Below, piece after piece: positions 8,522 to 19,292 of a stretch of 64,000 nt of DNA. This DNA comes from a bacterium D16-50. GTDB taxonomy: Bacteria; Bacillota; Clostridia; Lachnospirales; Lachnospiraceae. The stretch's first letter is position 1. Each line of letters opens with the position of its first letter. The stretch is taken from the NCBI GenBank assembly GCA_003612485.1, contig RAZA01000001.1, forward strand, positions 62,001-126,000, written 5' to 3'. Under the pieces are notes generated by a model. That model made no database searches. It saw only the letters and a list, made by a program, of their open reading frames with translations, and was not told the DNA's origin. The position numbers and the translations under genes are program-made.

Positions 8522-9283
8522 TCACCCGATATCCTCTATCTTGAATCCGCTCATCCTCATGGCATCCTCTATGGCTTTCAGCGGCATCCCCGTCTCCTGC
8601 GCCAGCTCCTCGGGAGTCACCTTCCTGCGCAGCTGCTCCGCAAGCTCTCTGGCCTTGTCCGCCACCTGATTCACCTTGTCCGCCGCCCTCTTATCCGCCC
8701 GATGGTTCGCGGCGCATTCTTCTATGTGCCGTTCCATGGCATCCATCACCAGTCTCACAAGGGCGCCCTGCACCTGCTCAGGGCCTCCCACGGCGCCGGA
8801 TTCCCTCATGGCTCCCAGCATCTCGATACCTGAGGCCAAAGCCACGTTTCCCTCCCCGATCAGATCCTCCAAAAGGACGCCCTGACCCGCGTACAGTTTT
8901 GCGATCTCAGCCACATTCCGCAGACAGCTTTCCGTCAGCTTTTCCTGCCCCAGCCTGTCCCCTGCCAGAGCCAGCGCCGCATAGGCCTCTGTCTCCCCCT
9001 GACTATAAACGGGAAGCTCCTCCAGCTCATCCAGATATTCCTGAAGATAATCTTTCTCTTCATCCGTCAGAAATGCATCCGGATCCCCCTGCTCCCCGAT
9101 GCTGATCTTGTGCTTTTTGAGATAGTCGAATACCATGTCCAGCTGTTGATCCCCCAGAGCCAGAGGGGCAAACTCCTCCCGCACCTGCTCCTGACTGATG
9201 CAGTTTCCCTGCTCTCTGGCAACCCGCCGCACCCGCTCCAAAATCCGGGCAAATTCAAGCTCCTTAGAAGAATTACCGCTCAT
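8522..9283 (-). CDS. Sigma-70-like protein with regions 1.1, 2 and 3 but no region 4
   Basis: 253 residues. Residues about 8-55 resemble sigma-70 region 1.1 (ISQEQVREEFAPLAL then LDMVFDYLKKHKISI). Residues about 115-150 resemble region 2 (LTESCLRNVAEIAKLYAG then LLEDLIGEGNVALASGIEML, the core-binding helix). The C-terminus matches region 3 (VNQVADKARELAEQL and VTPEELAQETGMPLKAIEDAM). No helix-turn-helix of region 4 follows, and the aromatic promoter-melting residues of region 2.3 are poorly kept. It may bind core RNA polymerase as a regulator or alternative sigma rather than act as a normal sigma. The family is known mainly as unnamed sigma-like proteins in Clostridia. Confidence 0.75.
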   Translation of the reverse strand: MSGNSSKELEFARILERVRRVAREQGNCISQEQVREEFAPLALGDQQLDMVFDYLKKHKISIGEQGDPDAFLTDEEKDYLQEYLDELEELPVYSQGETEAYAALALAGDRLGQEKLTESCLRNVAEIAKLYAGQGVLLEDLIGEGNVALASGIEMLGAMRESGAVGGPEQVQGALVRLVMDAMERHIEECAANHRADKRAADKVNQVADKARELAEQLRRKVTPEELAQETGMPLKAIEDAMRMSGFKIEDIG

Positions 9284-9380
9284 GCCCCGCCATCTTCCCC
9301 CTTTTCGTCCAAACTTTGCATCTTGTCAGTTTGTGTCTTGGCAGCATTTTGCCAATTGATCAGCCCCCTTTATTTGTACC

Positions 9381-10250
9381 CTATTTGATATGGGTATGCG
9401 TAAAAAGGTGATTCTGGCAGTATTCATGGTTCCCGCTGCACTTAGAACAGAACCTGAACTCCAAAGACGGGTCATCCTCCTCCGTCTGCCCGCAGATAGC
9501 ACACTTATGTCTGGTTCCTCTGGTATTGCGCTTGATATCCTGCTTGAACTCCACTCTCCGTTTGATCTGCTTGGGCGACATATGGATATGGCTCCGGGAA
9601 GTGAGGAAGAATATCACGAAATTCAGCAGGGAAGAAACGATGGCTACCCTTCCTACCGCAGTCGCCTCCCATATAAAATCATACAGCAGCATCACGCCGT
9701 ACAGAACTCCCATCCACTTCACCTTCACCGGAATCAGGAACATCAACAGCACCTGCACCTCCGGGAATGTGGCCGCGAACGCCAGAAAGATGGACATATT
9801 GATGTAGTAGGTGCTGAAAAACAATGATGACATGTTAAATATCACGGACGCATAGGCCGGATCCATGTCCCATCCTGCCGAAGCATACTGGATCAGCATC
9901 CACACAAAGCTTCCAACGACGGTAAACAGCATTCCCGAAAACAGATATACATTATAACGGTAGGTTCCCCATGTGCGCTCCAGCGTAGTGCCTATGTTAT
10001 AATAAAAAAGCAGCATGATGCACACAAAGAAAATACCCATAGACCCTCCCAGCGAAGAGGGCGGAATCAGTATCCATGTGACCAGTCTCCACACCTCCCC
10101 GTGGAGAATTGCATAAGGGTTCAGTGTAAGGTACTGAAGAAAGCCGATATTGACCGCCTCGATGATATAGCCTACCGCATAACAGAGCAGCAGCATCACC
10201 GATATGTTCTTTATAGCATACTTGCCAAATTTTTTTTCAAATCTACTCAT
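9381..10250 (-). CDS. Rhomboid-like integral membrane protein with C-terminal Cys/His cluster
   Basis: 289 residues with about six membrane segments. The order and loops (WRLVTWILIPPSS after the first helix, YYNIGTTLERTWGTYRYNVYL after the second) look like the rhomboid / Derlin fold. I see no GxSG serine or paired histidine, so it is probably an inactive rhomboid-type scaffold. The cytosolic tail carries a metal-binding-like cluster: CAICG, FCSKC, then HEYC and HLFTHTH. It is divergent from the activase gene across a 505-base gap. Confidence 0.7.
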   Translation of the reverse strand: MSRFEKKFGKYAIKNISVMLLLCYAVGYIIEAVNIGFLQYLTLNPYAILHGEVWRLVTWILIPPSSLGGSMGIFFVCIMLLFYYNIGTTLERTWGTYRYNVYLFSGMLFTVVGSFVWMLIQYASAGWDMDPAYASVIFNMSSLFFSTYYINMSIFLAFAATFPEVQVLLMFLIPVKVKWMGVLYGVMLLYDFIWEATAVGRVAIVSSLLNFVIFFLTSRSHIHMSPKQIKRRVEFKQDIKRNTRGTRHKCAICGQTEEDDPSLEFRFCSKCSGNHEYCQNHLFTHTHIK

Positions 10251-10499
10251 CCGACCAAAACCTCCTCGTTCTACCGCATCCGGAACTACATTCTCAGCCC
10301 TGCATTCTCCTGCCCTCAGAACGATACATTCAGAATAACATATTCTTTCAAGAATAGCACGTCCTTTTCTGAATATATTGAATTAGCCCCACTGACAAGG
10401 CAACCTTATTTTAACATCCCCATAAGCATAAGTAAACCAGACTTTTCCTTTTTTATATAAAAATCAGTTTTTTTATAAACATTTAACAGCTTTTACTAT

Positions 10500-10528
10500 T
10501 TGCAATTTAACCCGCAGTGTTCTATAAT
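10500..10528 (+). promoter_or_regulatory. Sigma-A-type promoter of the activase gene
   Basis: TTGCAA at 10500-10505, a 17-base spacer, and a perfect TATAAT at 10523-10528. Transcription would start near 10535, leaving a leader of about 220 bases before the ATG at 10756. Confidence 0.75.
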
Positions 10529-10534
10529 GTCTTA

Positions 10535-10755
10535 GAATGTCATTTAGTGGCGGCTGTAGTCCCCACAAGGCTAAAGCAGGGCCCATAGGGCCCGTGCAAA
10601 AAGCGCCCGCGCTGCCAGACCTATGTTCCGGCATATTGCGCACAATATCAACCACAATGCCGCGCTCCGCAGGGGAACGAAGAAAATCCCGGAAATACCC
10701 CATGGGCTTCCCCCTTTGCTTGGAGCCGGATGAACTATCAGGAAGGATGATTTGC
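10535..10755 (+). other. Long structured leader of the activase mRNA
   Basis: About 220 untranslated bases with several inverted repeats: GGGCCC-ATA-GGGCCC near 10577-10591, a TATTGCGCACAATA dyad near 10637-10650, and GC-rich arms around them. An open frame runs in phase with the gene from 10537, but it has no ribosome site and unlike composition. I recognise no riboswitch class. It fills most of the 505-base gap to the rhomboid gene; the rest (10251-10499) is AT-rich with no other feature I can name. Confidence 0.4.
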
Positions 10756-13700
10756 ATGGATCACACAAACAAAGCAGCAGTTTGCGAAAATATCACCCTC
10801 TGCGGCGTGTCCCCGGACAGCGCCTGCGCCTGCAGTGCCCCTCCCCTTTCGGATGCCGGTTCCGGCATTTCCGATTCCGGCAGGGGGGATTCGGGCGTCA
10901 TAAATTACCTCGGCATTGATATAGGCTCCACCACGGTGAAGATCGCCATTTTGGATCAAAAACACAATATTCTTTTTTCCGACTATGAGCGGCATTATGC
11001 CAATATCCGGGAAACCTTGTCCAAGCTCTTGGAGAAGGCCTTCCGTCAGCTGGGAAACCTAAGCCTCCGCCCCATGATCACCGGATCCGGCGGACTGACT
11101 CTGGCCAACTGTCTGGGCGTCCCTTTCATTCAGGAGGTCATCGCAGTGTCCTCCGCCCTTCAGGAGCTGGCTCCCCTGACCGACGTGGCCATCGAACTGG
11201 GAGGAGAGGATGCAAAGATTATCTACTTTGAGGGCGGCAATGTGGAGCAGCGCATGAACGGCATCTGCGCCGGGGGCACAGGCTCCTTCATCGACCAGAT
11301 GGCCTCTCTGATCCAGACCGACGCATCGGGACTAAATGAATATGCGAAAAACTATAAATCCTTATACGCCATAGCCGCAAGATGCGGAGTCTTTGCAAAG
11401 ACGGACATCCAGCCCCTGATCAACGAGGGCGCCACCAAGGAGGATCTGTCCGCTTCCATCTTTCAGGCGGTGGTGAACCAGACCATATCCGGTCTGGCCT
11501 GCGGAAAGCCCATCCGGGGCCATGTGGCCTTTCTGGGCGGCCCCCTTCACTTTCTGTCGGAGCTGAAGGCCGCTTTTATCCGCACCCTGAATCTGGACGC
11601 AGAGCATATCATCGATACTGCCAATTCCCACCTCTTCGCCGCCATAGGTTCGGCGCTGAACGCTGAGGAGCGGAAGGACTCCGGCATCTCCATGGAGGAA
11701 ATGCTGCGCCGCCTCTCCTTAGAGCTGAAGATGGAATTCGAGGTGGAGCGCATGGAGCCTCTGTTCGCTGATGCCAAAAGCTATGACGAATTCAAGGAGC
11801 GCCATGCAAAGGCCCATGTGGGCACCGCAGCGCTGGCCTCCTATCAGGGAGACGCATTTTTGGGCATCGACGCCGGCTCCACCACCACCAAAATTGCGCT
11901 GGTGGGGGCGGACGGCTCATTGCTCTACTCCTTTTATTCCGGCAACGACGGAAGTCCCTTAAGCACTGCCATCCGCTCCCTGAAGGAGATCTATGAGAGC
12001 CTTCCTTCGGGCGTGCGCATCCGCCGCTCCTGCTCCACGGGCTACGGGGAAGCCCTGATGAAGGCCGCCTTCCTGCTGGACGACGGAGAGGTGGAGACCG
12101 TGGCGCACTACCGCGCTGCCGCCTTCTTCAATCCCGATGTGGACTGCATTCTGGACATCGGCGGTCAGGATATGAAATGCATCAAGATCAAGAACCAGAC
12201 CGTGGACAGCGTGCTGCTAAACGAGGCCTGCTCCTCCGGCTGCGGCTCCTTCATCGAAACCTTTGCCAAGTCTCTCAACTACAGTGTAGAAGATTTCGCA
12301 AAGGCCGCCGTCTTTGCAGAGCATCCCATCGATCTGGGCACCCGCTGCACCGTGTTCATGAATTCCAGAGTGAAGCAGGCCCAGAAGGAGGGCGCCAGCG
12401 TCTCCGACATCTCTGCGGGGCTGGCCTATTCCGTGATCAAAAACGCCCTCTTCAAGGTCATCAAGGTTTCCGACGCCTCCGAGCTGGGCAGCCAGATCGT
12501 GGTGCAGGGCGGCACCTTCTATAACGACGCGGTGCTGCGGAGCTTTGAAAAGATCGCAGGCTGCGAGGCCATCCGCCCCGATATTGCAGGCATCATGGGC
12601 GCCTTCGGCGCCGCCCTCATCGCCAGAGAGCGCTACGAGGAAGGCTACGAAACCGCCATGCTCTCCTACGAAAAGCTCTGCTCCCTGAAATACGAGACCA
12701 GCATGGCAAAGTGCAGAGGCTGCACCAACAGCTGCAGACTCACGGTAAACAAGTTCTCCGGCGGCCGCCAGTTCGTGTCCGGCAACCGCTGCGAAAGGGG
12801 CATCGGCGGCCAGAAGAACGCCCATAATGTGCCCAATTTGTTCGACTACAAGCTGGAACGGCTCTTCTCCTATCCCTCTCTGGAGCCTGACAATGCCCCC
12901 AGAGGCACCGTAGGCATTCCCAGAGTGCTGAATATGTATGAGGATTATCCTTTCTGGCATACCTTTTTCACCAAGCTGGGATACAGGGTGGTTCTCTCCC
13001 CCAGCTCCAGCCGCAAGATTTACGAGCTTGGCATTGAGTCCATCCCCAGCGAATCCGAATGCTATCCCGCCAAGCTTGCCCACGGCCATGTGGCATGGCT
13101 GATCCGGCAGAACGTGGATTTCGTGTTCTACCCCGCCCTGTTTTACGAGCGGGACGAGGTGGAGGGGGCCAACAATCATTATAACTGCCCCATTGTCACC
13201 TCCTATTCCGAGAATATCAAGAACAATATGGAGGAATTCGGAAACGGGCAGGCAAAGCTGCGCAATCCTTTCTTGTCCTTCCGGGATCAGGGCACCGTGA
13301 CAGATGCCTTGCTGAAGGAGTTCTCCGAACTGCCTGCCGGGGAAGTGAAGGCGGCGGTCCGCGCCGGCTGGGAGGAGCTTGCCCGCGCCCGGAAGGACGT
13401 GCAGAACAAGGGCGAGGAGGTTCTGGCCTGGCTGCGGGAAACCGGAAAACGGGGCATCGTGCTGGCCGGCCGGCCCTACCATATAGATCCGGAGATCAAC
13501 CACGGCATTCCTGAGCTGATCACCTCTTTTGACATGGCGGTGCTGACGGAGGATTCCATCTCCCATCTGGGCTGCCCCGAAAGACCCTTGATCGTCTCGG
13601 ATCAATGGATGTACCACTCCCGTCTCTACGCTGCCGCAAGCTACGTAAAGACGGTAGAGAATCTGGATCTGATTCAGCTGAATTCCTTCGGCTGCGGTCT

Positions 13701-15123
13701 GGACGCAGTGACCACGGATCAGGTCAATGATATTTTGTCCGGTTCCGACAAGATTTATACATGTTTAAAGATCGACGAGGTGAATAATCTGGGAGCGGCC
13801 AGAATCCGGATCCGCTCCCTGCTCTCCGCCATCATGGTACGGGAAAAGGCCCACAAGGAACGGACCATCCGTTCCTCCGCCATTGAGAAAGTGCCCTTCA
13901 CCGAAGAGATGCGCAGAAATTATACCATCCTCTGTCCCCAGATGTCGCCCATCCACTTCGAGATCATGGAGCCCGCCTTCAACGCATGCGGCTATAATTT
14001 CGTGGTGCTGGACAATGACAACCGCCACTCCGTGGACATAGGGTTAAAGTATGTCAACAATGACGCCTGCTATCCCTCCCTGCTGGTAGTGGGCCAGATC
14101 ATGGAAGCTCTGCTGTCGGGCAGATATGATCTGGAAAAGACCGCCATCATCATGACCCAGACCGGCGGGGGATGCCGGGCCACCAACTATGTGGGATTCA
14201 TACGCAGGGCCCTGAAAAAAGCCGGCATGGAACAGATTCCCGTGATTTCCCTGAATCTGGCGGGCATAGAGAGCAACCCCGGATTCCGCTTAAACGCCGG
14301 TCTCATGATCCGGGTAGCCATGTCTGCCCAGTTCGGTGACATTCTAATGCGCTGCGTCTATCGGATGCGGCCTTATGAGGCCGAGCCCGGCAGCGTGAAC
14401 CGGCTGCACCAAAAATGGGTGGATATCCTGCAGAAATTCGTGTCCGGAAAGCATGTGGGCCTGCCTAAGTTCCGGCGCCTATGCAGGCAGATCATCCGGG
14501 AATTCGACGCTGTTCCCCTTCTGGACGTGAAAAAACCCCGGGTGGGAGTGGTGGGGGAGATTCTGGTAAAGTTCTCCCCTGCAGGCAACAATCATCTGGT
14601 GGAGCTTTTGGAGGCGGAGGGCGCGGAGGCAGTGGTTCCCGACCTCATCGACTTCATGCTCTACTGCTTTTACAACCAGATCTACAAGGCCAGACATCTG
14701 GGCACCAGCAAAAAGGCTGCCCGCAGCTCCGCTCTGGGAATCTGGGCCATTGAGCATGTACTGCGGGGCGCGGCGGCGGCAGAGTTCAAGAAGTCAAAAC
14801 ACTTTGTCCCCCCCACTCCCATCCGGGAGATCGTATCCTTTGCGGAACCCATCGTGTCCATCGGCAATCAGACCGGAGAGGGATGGTTCCTCACAGGAGA
14901 GATGGTGGAGCTGATACACGACGATGTGCCCAACATCGTATGTACCCAGCCCTTCGGCTGCCTGCCCAACCATGTGGTAGGCAAGGGGGTCATCAAGGCG
15001 CTCCGCAAGGCCTATCCCCAGTCCAACATCGTGGCCATCGACTATGATCCGGGCGCCAGCGAGGTAAACCAATTAAACCGCATCAAGCTGATGCTGTCCA
15101 CGGCACAGCGGAATCTGAAATAA
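10756..15123 (+). CDS. Acyl-CoA dehydratase activase with two BadF/BcrA ATPase domains and a DUF2229 / HgdB-like C-terminus
   Basis: About 1455 residues. Two ASKHA ATPase domains lie in tandem, starting [17 protein letters not shown] and [17 protein letters not shown]. Each carries the cysteine-containing loop that ligates the [4Fe-4S] cluster in 2-hydroxyacyl-CoA dehydratase activators ([15 protein letters not shown] and [14 protein letters not shown]). A cysteine-rich linker ([13 protein letters not shown]) leads into the DUF2229 region ([14 protein letters not shown]) and HgdB-like folds. These proteins couple ATP hydrolysis to low-potential electron transfer; the target of this stand-alone fused type is unknown. 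The ATG at 10756 follows GGAAGG. No dehydratase subunits lie nearby. A hairpin terminator follows the stop. Confidence 0.9.
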   Translation: MDHTNKAAVCENITLCGVSPDSACACSAPPLSDAGSGISDSGRGDSGVINYLGIDIGSTTVKIAILDQKHNILFSDYERHYANIRETLSKLLEKAFRQLGNLSLRPMITGSGGLTLANCLGVPFIQEVIAVSSALQELAPLTDVAIELGGEDAKIIYFEGGNVEQRMNGICAGGTGSFIDQMASLIQTDASGLNEYAKNYKSLYAIAARCGVFAKTDIQPLINEGATKEDLSASIFQAVVNQTISGLACGKPIRGHVAFLGGPLHFLSELKAAFIRTLNLDAEHIIDTANSHLFAAIGSALNAEERKDSGISMEEMLRRLSLELKMEFEVERMEPLFADAKSYDEFKERHAKAHVGTAALASYQGDAFLGIDAGSTTTKIALVGADGSLLYSFYSGNDGSPLSTAIRSLKEIYESLPSGVRIRRSCSTGYGEALMKAAFLLDDGEVETVAHYRAAAFFNPDVDCILDIGGQDMKCIKIKNQTVDSVLLNEACSSGCGSFIETFAKSLNYSVEDFAKAAVFAEHPIDLGTRCTVFMNSRVKQAQKEGASVSDISAGLAYSVIKNALFKVIKVSDASELGSQIVVQGGTFYNDAVLRSFEKIAGCEAIRPDIAGIMGAFGAALIARERYEEGYETAMLSYEKLCSLKYETSMAKCRGCTNSCRLTVNKFSGGRQFVSGNRCERGIGGQKNAHNVPNLFDYKLERLFSYPSLEPDNAPRGTVGIPRVLNMYEDYPFWHTFFTKLGYRVVLSPSSSRKIYELGIESIPSESECYPAKLAHGHVAWLIRQNVDFVFYPALFYERDEVEGANNHYNCPIVTSYSENIKNNMEEFGNGQAKLRNPFLSFRDQGTVTDALLKEFSELPAGEVKAAVRAGWEELARARKDVQNKGEEVLAWLRETGKRGIVLAGRPYHIDPEINHGIPELITSFDMAVLTEDSISHLGCPERPLIVSDQWMYHSRLYAAASYVKTVENLDLIQLNSFGCGLDAVTTDQVNDILSGSDKIYTCLKIDEVNNLGAARIRIRSLLSAIMVREKAHKERTIRSSAIEKVPFTEEMRRNYTILCPQMSPIHFEIMEPAFNACGYNFVVLDNDNRHSVDIGLKYVNNDACYPSLLVVGQIMEALLSGRYDLEKTAIIMTQTGGGCRATNYVGFIRRALKKAGMEQIPVISLNLAGIESNPGFRLNAGLMIRVAMSAQFGDILMRCVYRMRPYEAEPGSVNRLHQKWVDILQKFVSGKHVGLPKFRRLCRQIIREFDAVPLLDVKKPRVGVVGEILVKFSPAGNNHLVELLEAEGAEAVVPDLIDFMLYCFYNQIYKARHLGTSKKAARSSALGIWAIEHVLRGAAAAEFKKSKHFVPPTPIREIVSFAEPIVSIGNQTGEGWFLTGEMVELIHDDVPNIVCTQPFGCLPNHVVGKGVIKALRKAYPQSNIVAIDYDPGASEVNQLNRIKLMLSTAQRNLK

Positions 15124-15139
15124 ATACCTGCAAAAGCAA

Positions 15140-15184
15140 GCGGCATACCGCCCCTTAGGGGAGCGATATGCCGCCTTTTTTGTT
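15140..15184 (+). terminator. Rho-independent terminator after the activase gene
   Basis: GC-rich inverted repeat CGGCATA.CCGCCCC / GGGGAGCG.TATGCCG starting 17 bases after the stop, followed by CCTTTTTTG. Pairing has small mismatches but the T run is clear. Confidence 0.75.
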
Positions 15185-15246
15185 ATAAAAAAATCCGGGC
15201 CATAAAACAAGCTGCCTTCTTTCGACCTGCTGCGGCCTTTGCCTGC

Positions 15247-15486
15247 CTAAGAGGCCGCCTCCTCACGGTTCTCCAGATACTGCTGCAGCACCGCAGCAAC
15301 CTCCTCCGGTTCCAGTCCAGCCTCCTCAATGATGTCGCTGACCGCCTCCAGCTCCTTCCTCTTCTTCTCCTGATAGAGCTCCTCCAGCTCCCTCTTCTCC
15401 GATTCCACACGGGTCATCAGAGCCTCGATCAGCTCCTTTTTCGCCGCGATCTTCTCCTCCATGGTCTTGCGCTGCCCTCTTGCCAT
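15247..15486 (-). CDS. Small coiled-coil protein
   Basis: 79 residues, nearly all heptad-rich helix (EEKIAAKKELIEALMTRVES and ELEELYQEKKRKELEAVSDI), ending in an acidic turn and a short helix LEPEEVAAVLQQYLE. The design (basic N-terminus MARGQRKT, coiled coil, then an E.VAA.L motif) recalls DUF4315-type small proteins of conjugative elements, but no other element genes are near. AGGAG precedes the ATG at 12 bases. Function unknown. It is convergent with the activase gene. Confidence 0.6.
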   Translation of the reverse strand: MARGQRKTMEEKIAAKKELIEALMTRVESEKRELEELYQEKKRKELEAVSDIIEEAGLEPEEVAAVLQQYLENREEAAS

Positions 15487-15689
15487 ATACTTTACGCTTC
15501 TCCTTTCACGGGATCAGCGTACCGTTTTGCCCTCCTGCCAAAGGAGCGCCTGCAAACGCCGGGCGGCACGCTGGTTCCAACTCTTTTTCTACAAGTATAT
15601 GGACAAGGCCGGAAAAATATGCATCAAATTCCAAAAAAATCCATCCGATCCTATGGGAAGCCTCACTTGCATCCGCATATCCTGCACCG

Positions 15690-18600
15690 CTATGACAGCA
15701 GCGAAATGAAATCCTCCTTGCTCATGCCGCCCAGCTGTCCCGCATCACCCTGAATCACCTGCTCCGACAGCGCCCTCTTGCTCTCCTGCAGCTCCTGAAT
15801 CTTCTCCTCAATAGTGCCCTTGGCGATAAGACGGTAAACAACCACCATCTTGGTCTGCCCGATCCTATGGGCCCTGTCCGTGGCCTGGTTCTGTACCGCC
15901 AGATTCCACCACGGATCGTAGTGGATCACCACGTCCGCCCCCGTCAGATTCAGGCCTACGCCCCCCGCTTTCAGGGAAATAAGGAATACATTTGTTTCAT
16001 CCTCATTGAAGGCCTTCACCAGCTGCAGACGCTTCTCCTTAGGCGTGGCCCCGGTGATGGTGTAATACGTGAACTGCTCCCCCTCCAGCCTTCTGGCGAT
16101 CAGGTCCAGCATGGATGTGAACTGGGAGAACAGCAGGATCTTGTGGCCACCCTCCACGGCGCTGCGAACCAGCTCCGCACAGGCATCCAGTTTGGCGGAC
16201 TCTCCCCCATAATTTTCAAAGCAAAGCCCCGGATCGCAGCAGATCTGCCTCAGCTTCATCAGCTCCGCCAAGATCTGCATCTTGTTTTTCTGGAATTCCG
16301 AAGCGTCCTGCATGACGATCCGCTGGCGCATATGAACCACCTGAGCGTCGTAGAGCTGCTGCTGCTTTTCCTCGAACCTGACATAACGGTTCTCCTCAAG
16401 CTTCTCCGGCAGATCCTTCAGCACGTTCTCCTTCATCCTGCGCAGAATGAAAGGGGCCGTCATCCTCTGCAGCCGCTCCAGCGCCGCCTGATCCTCATTC
16501 TTCACGATGGGAGCCTCGAAATCGTTCCGGAAAACATCATATCCGTAGAGATAGCCCGGCAGCAGATAGTCAAAAATGCTCCAGAGCTCGCTGAGTCTGT
16601 TCTCAATGGGCGTGCCCGTCAAAGCGTATCTGGTACCGCTCTTCACCACCTTCACCGCCTTGGCCGCGGCAGTGGTATGGTTCTTGATGTACTGGGCCTC
16701 ATCGATGATCTGATAGCGGAACTCCTTGTCTTCGTAATTTTCTATATCGCGCTTCAGCAGATCATAGGAGGTGACAATGACATCGTACTTCTGGTACTGC
16801 TCCAGCTTCTTCCTGCGCTCCTCCTGAGTCCCCGTTATGAATTCACAGGAAAGCTCCGGTGTGTAGCCGCGGATCTCCTCTCCCCAGTTGTACACCAGAG
16901 ATGCCGGGGCCACCACAAGGGATGTTCCCCCCTTTCCCTCAAGCTTTGCAGCGAGCAGCACGGCCAGTACCTGAAGGGTCTTTCCCAAACCCATGTCGTC
17001 TGCCAGAATCCCCCCCATCCTATATTCTTCCAGAGTGCGGAGCCATCTGTAACCGTTTCTCTGGTATCCCCGCATGATCTGTGCAAGGCTGGGCGGCTCC
17101 TCGAAATCCGCGTCGTTTACCGTCTTGAAATCCTTCACCATCTCCCGAAAAACCGTGTCCCGGTTGCTGTAGATCTCCTCGTTTTTCTCCAGCAGCTTGT
17201 CCAGATACAGCGCCCTATATAGGGGCAGCTTGATGTTCCCCTTCAAAAGCTCCTTGGGAGTCATCCGCAGAGTATCCATCATCTCCGCCAGCGTCTGCAG
17301 GGAACTTTCTTCCTCCAGATTCAGGAAATCCCCGTTTTTGAGCCTATAGTACTTTTTCCTCTGCCGATAGCTTTTCAGTATATCCAGAAGCTCCTCCGGC
17401 GGCACGTCCTGCGTGGCAATGTTCAGGTTCAATAGATCCCTGGACACGGATATGCCCACGGACATCCGCACCCTGCGCCCGATGTTCACATTGGTAAACC
17501 TTCTGGTACACTGCACCTCCCCCAGAGCCAGCAGGGCTTCCACCCCCTTGTCCAGCACCTGATACATCCGCTCTTCGTCCTCGCCGCAGTGCAGTTCCCC
17601 CTTCCCGGCATCATGGAAGGGAAACCACTGCCGCACCAAAAACAGCGTCTCCTTCTCTCTGGAGCGCTCCCTGAAGGGCTCCACCATATCATCCTCCAAA
17701 AGATCCAAGACGGAGAACTCCCGATCCCCGTAGCGGGCGGACACCCGGCAGCTCATATTCTTGTTCTCCGCATCCAGATAAAACACAAAGCGGGCCTGAG
17801 CCGGAAGGTAAGATGCTATCTCCTCGGCATTCTCCTCCATGATGTCCACAGCCCCTTCCAGCTGGGGCAGCACGGAATAATAAAACTGCGCAAGGTTGTT
17901 GCGCCCCACCTGAAAGGAAAGGGCCCCCTCCCTGCTAAATCCTGCGATGGTGCGGATCCGCTTCATAAATTCCGCCTCCACCCTGCTAAATTCGCTGCCG
18001 GAAATATAATACGCCGTCTCCACCCCATAGAAAAAGTCCGGCATACGGCAGTCCACCGTTATCCCATGAAAGCTTCTTCCGTCCCCCAGATCGTTCTTCC
18101 GTATGGTCATGGAAATCTTAGGATTTTTCTCTCTGGCCTGCAGGAGACACTTGATTCTGGGCTCACTGTCCCGATCCTCAAAGTCCAGCCCCTCCTCCCC
18201 GCAGAGACGATACAGCTGGTCCAGCCGCCAGCCGAACAGCGCCAGCTCCCCGTCCTTGGAAACAGCCTTCTTGGAGTAGCTGCGGGCCTCTATAAGCCTC
18301 CTCTCAAAGGCCTGCTCCTCCTTGACAATGCTTCCGATATAATCGATCCACTTTCTTCCCCTATCCGTAAAATTGTTTATATTGTGGTTCAGAGTGGTGG
18401 CGCTGCCATAGGAGGCAGTCTTGGACTCCTGCACATTGGCATAAAATTCAAACAGATCCTTGATCACAAAAAGCTTCTTTTCACCCACCTTGAAAGACAC
18501 GGCCAGCTCCCCGCCCTTCAGGGTCATCCGAGGCAGCAGGGTAAGGCTTCCGGCCCTTCCCACGGTGTCGGAAACCACATTGTTGGCCCTCTGCTCCGTG

Positions 18601-19292
18601 AAGGCCCGCATAACCACCATGGCATTGGAATCCGTGGCGTCCCCCACATTCTTTCCCTGCAGGTAATCCTGCACCAGCGTCATGAAAGCCCCAAGATACG
18701 GGCAGTAATCTTTTCTATAGTACAAACTGTAATAATGCTTCCTGCACTCCCCACACTGGCATTCCGCAAAGAGAAGCTCCCTTCTGGCAAAGACCATGTG
18801 CACCGGAAATCGGTTCCTGCCGTCGACGCCTTCCCCGAAAGCCTCTCCCACAGTCTCCAGCCTGCCCTGCATATATCCGCTCTCCACTTCCCGCAGAGTC
18901 ACCTTCTTCTCCCGAAGCAGCATATCCGCCTTGCGCTCCACCGCATCGGTGAGGCGCATGCTCTTTCGTATGGCATTGCAGTCGAAATACTGATACTTCG
19001 CCAGCTCGGCGTAGTCCATGGTCCCCTCTCGGGGCTTCTCAGCCCCGGAGGAATCCTCCTGATTCAGCACGATGTATTCTCCCTGATCCGCTGCTGCCGT
19101 CTCCATGATATCCTCCGCCGCTTTTGCGTCTTGGGCTGTATCCATCATGCCCAAAGCTGCCGGCCTTTCTGTCTCCTGAACCTCCATGCCCTGATGGGGC
19201 TGCGCTGCCTTCGGCCGAACCCGATCTGCGGCGGCCTGCTGTAAGGATGCTGCAGTTTGAGACTTTCCGGCTCTGCTTTTTCTCTTCTCCAT
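15690..19292 (-). CDS. SNF2-family ATP-dependent helicase / translocase
   Basis: About 1200 residues. After an Ala/Gln-rich low-complexity head (about 80 residues) comes a SWIM-like zinc site (ECQCGECRKHYYS). The long SNF2-associated region of bacterial SNF2 proteins follows, then the two RecA-like lobes. Visible motifs are Walker A DDMGLGKTLQ, motif II IIDEAQYIKN, ALTGTPIENRLSELWSIF (III), LLFSQFTSMLDLI (IV), SLKAGGVGLNLTGADVVIHY (V) and QATDRAHRIGQ (VI). It probably remodels protein-DNA complexes. The frame stays open to 19703, but that would overlap the divergent isomerase; the ATG at 19292 with AAGGAG upstream is preferred. Confidence 0.93.
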   Translation of the reverse strand: MEKRKSRAGKSQTAASLQQAAADRVRPKAAQPHQGMEVQETERPAALGMMDTAQDAKAAEDIMETAAADQGEYIVLNQEDSSGAEKPREGTMDYAELAKYQYFDCNAIRKSMRLTDAVERKADMLLREKKVTLREVESGYMQGRLETVGEAFGEGVDGRNRFPVHMVFARRELLFAECQCGECRKHYYSLYYRKDYCPYLGAFMTLVQDYLQGKNVGDATDSNAMVVMRAFTEQRANNVVSDTVGRAGSLTLLPRMTLKGGELAVSFKVGEKKLFVIKDLFEFYANVQESKTASYGSATTLNHNINNFTDRGRKWIDYIGSIVKEEQAFERRLIEARSYSKKAVSKDGELALFGWRLDQLYRLCGEEGLDFEDRDSEPRIKCLLQAREKNPKISMTIRKNDLGDGRSFHGITVDCRMPDFFYGVETAYYISGSEFSRVEAEFMKRIRTIAGFSREGALSFQVGRNNLAQFYYSVLPQLEGAVDIMEENAEEIASYLPAQARFVFYLDAENKNMSCRVSARYGDREFSVLDLLEDDMVEPFRERSREKETLFLVRQWFPFHDAGKGELHCGEDEERMYQVLDKGVEALLALGEVQCTRRFTNVNIGRRVRMSVGISVSRDLLNLNIATQDVPPEELLDILKSYRQRKKYYRLKNGDFLNLEEESSLQTLAEMMDTLRMTPKELLKGNIKLPLYRALYLDKLLEKNEEIYSNRDTVFREMVKDFKTVNDADFEEPPSLAQIMRGYQRNGYRWLRTLEEYRMGGILADDMGLGKTLQVLAVLLAAKLEGKGGTSLVVAPASLVYNWGEEIRGYTPELSCEFITGTQEERRKKLEQYQKYDVIVTSYDLLKRDIENYEDKEFRYQIIDEAQYIKNHTTAAAKAVKVVKSGTRYALTGTPIENRLSELWSIFDYLLPGYLYGYDVFRNDFEAPIVKNEDQAALERLQRMTAPFILRRMKENVLKDLPEKLEENRYVRFEEKQQQLYDAQVVHMRQRIVMQDASEFQKNKMQILAELMKLRQICCDPGLCFENYGGESAKLDACAELVRSAVEGGHKILLFSQFTSMLDLIARRLEGEQFTYYTITGATPKEKRLQLVKAFNEDETNVFLISLKAGGVGLNLTGADVVIHYDPWWNLAVQNQATDRAHRIGQTKMVVVYRLIAKGTIEEKIQELQESKRALSEQVIQGDAGQLGGMSKEDFISLLS

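Noticed and set aside
12217-13617. 466-residue minus-strand open frame inside the activase gene
   Set aside because: Shadow of the third-codon G/C bias of the real gene; no ribosome site or motif.
17589-19244. 551-residue plus-strand open frame opposite the SNF2 gene
   Set aside because: Antisense shadow of a GC-biased gene.
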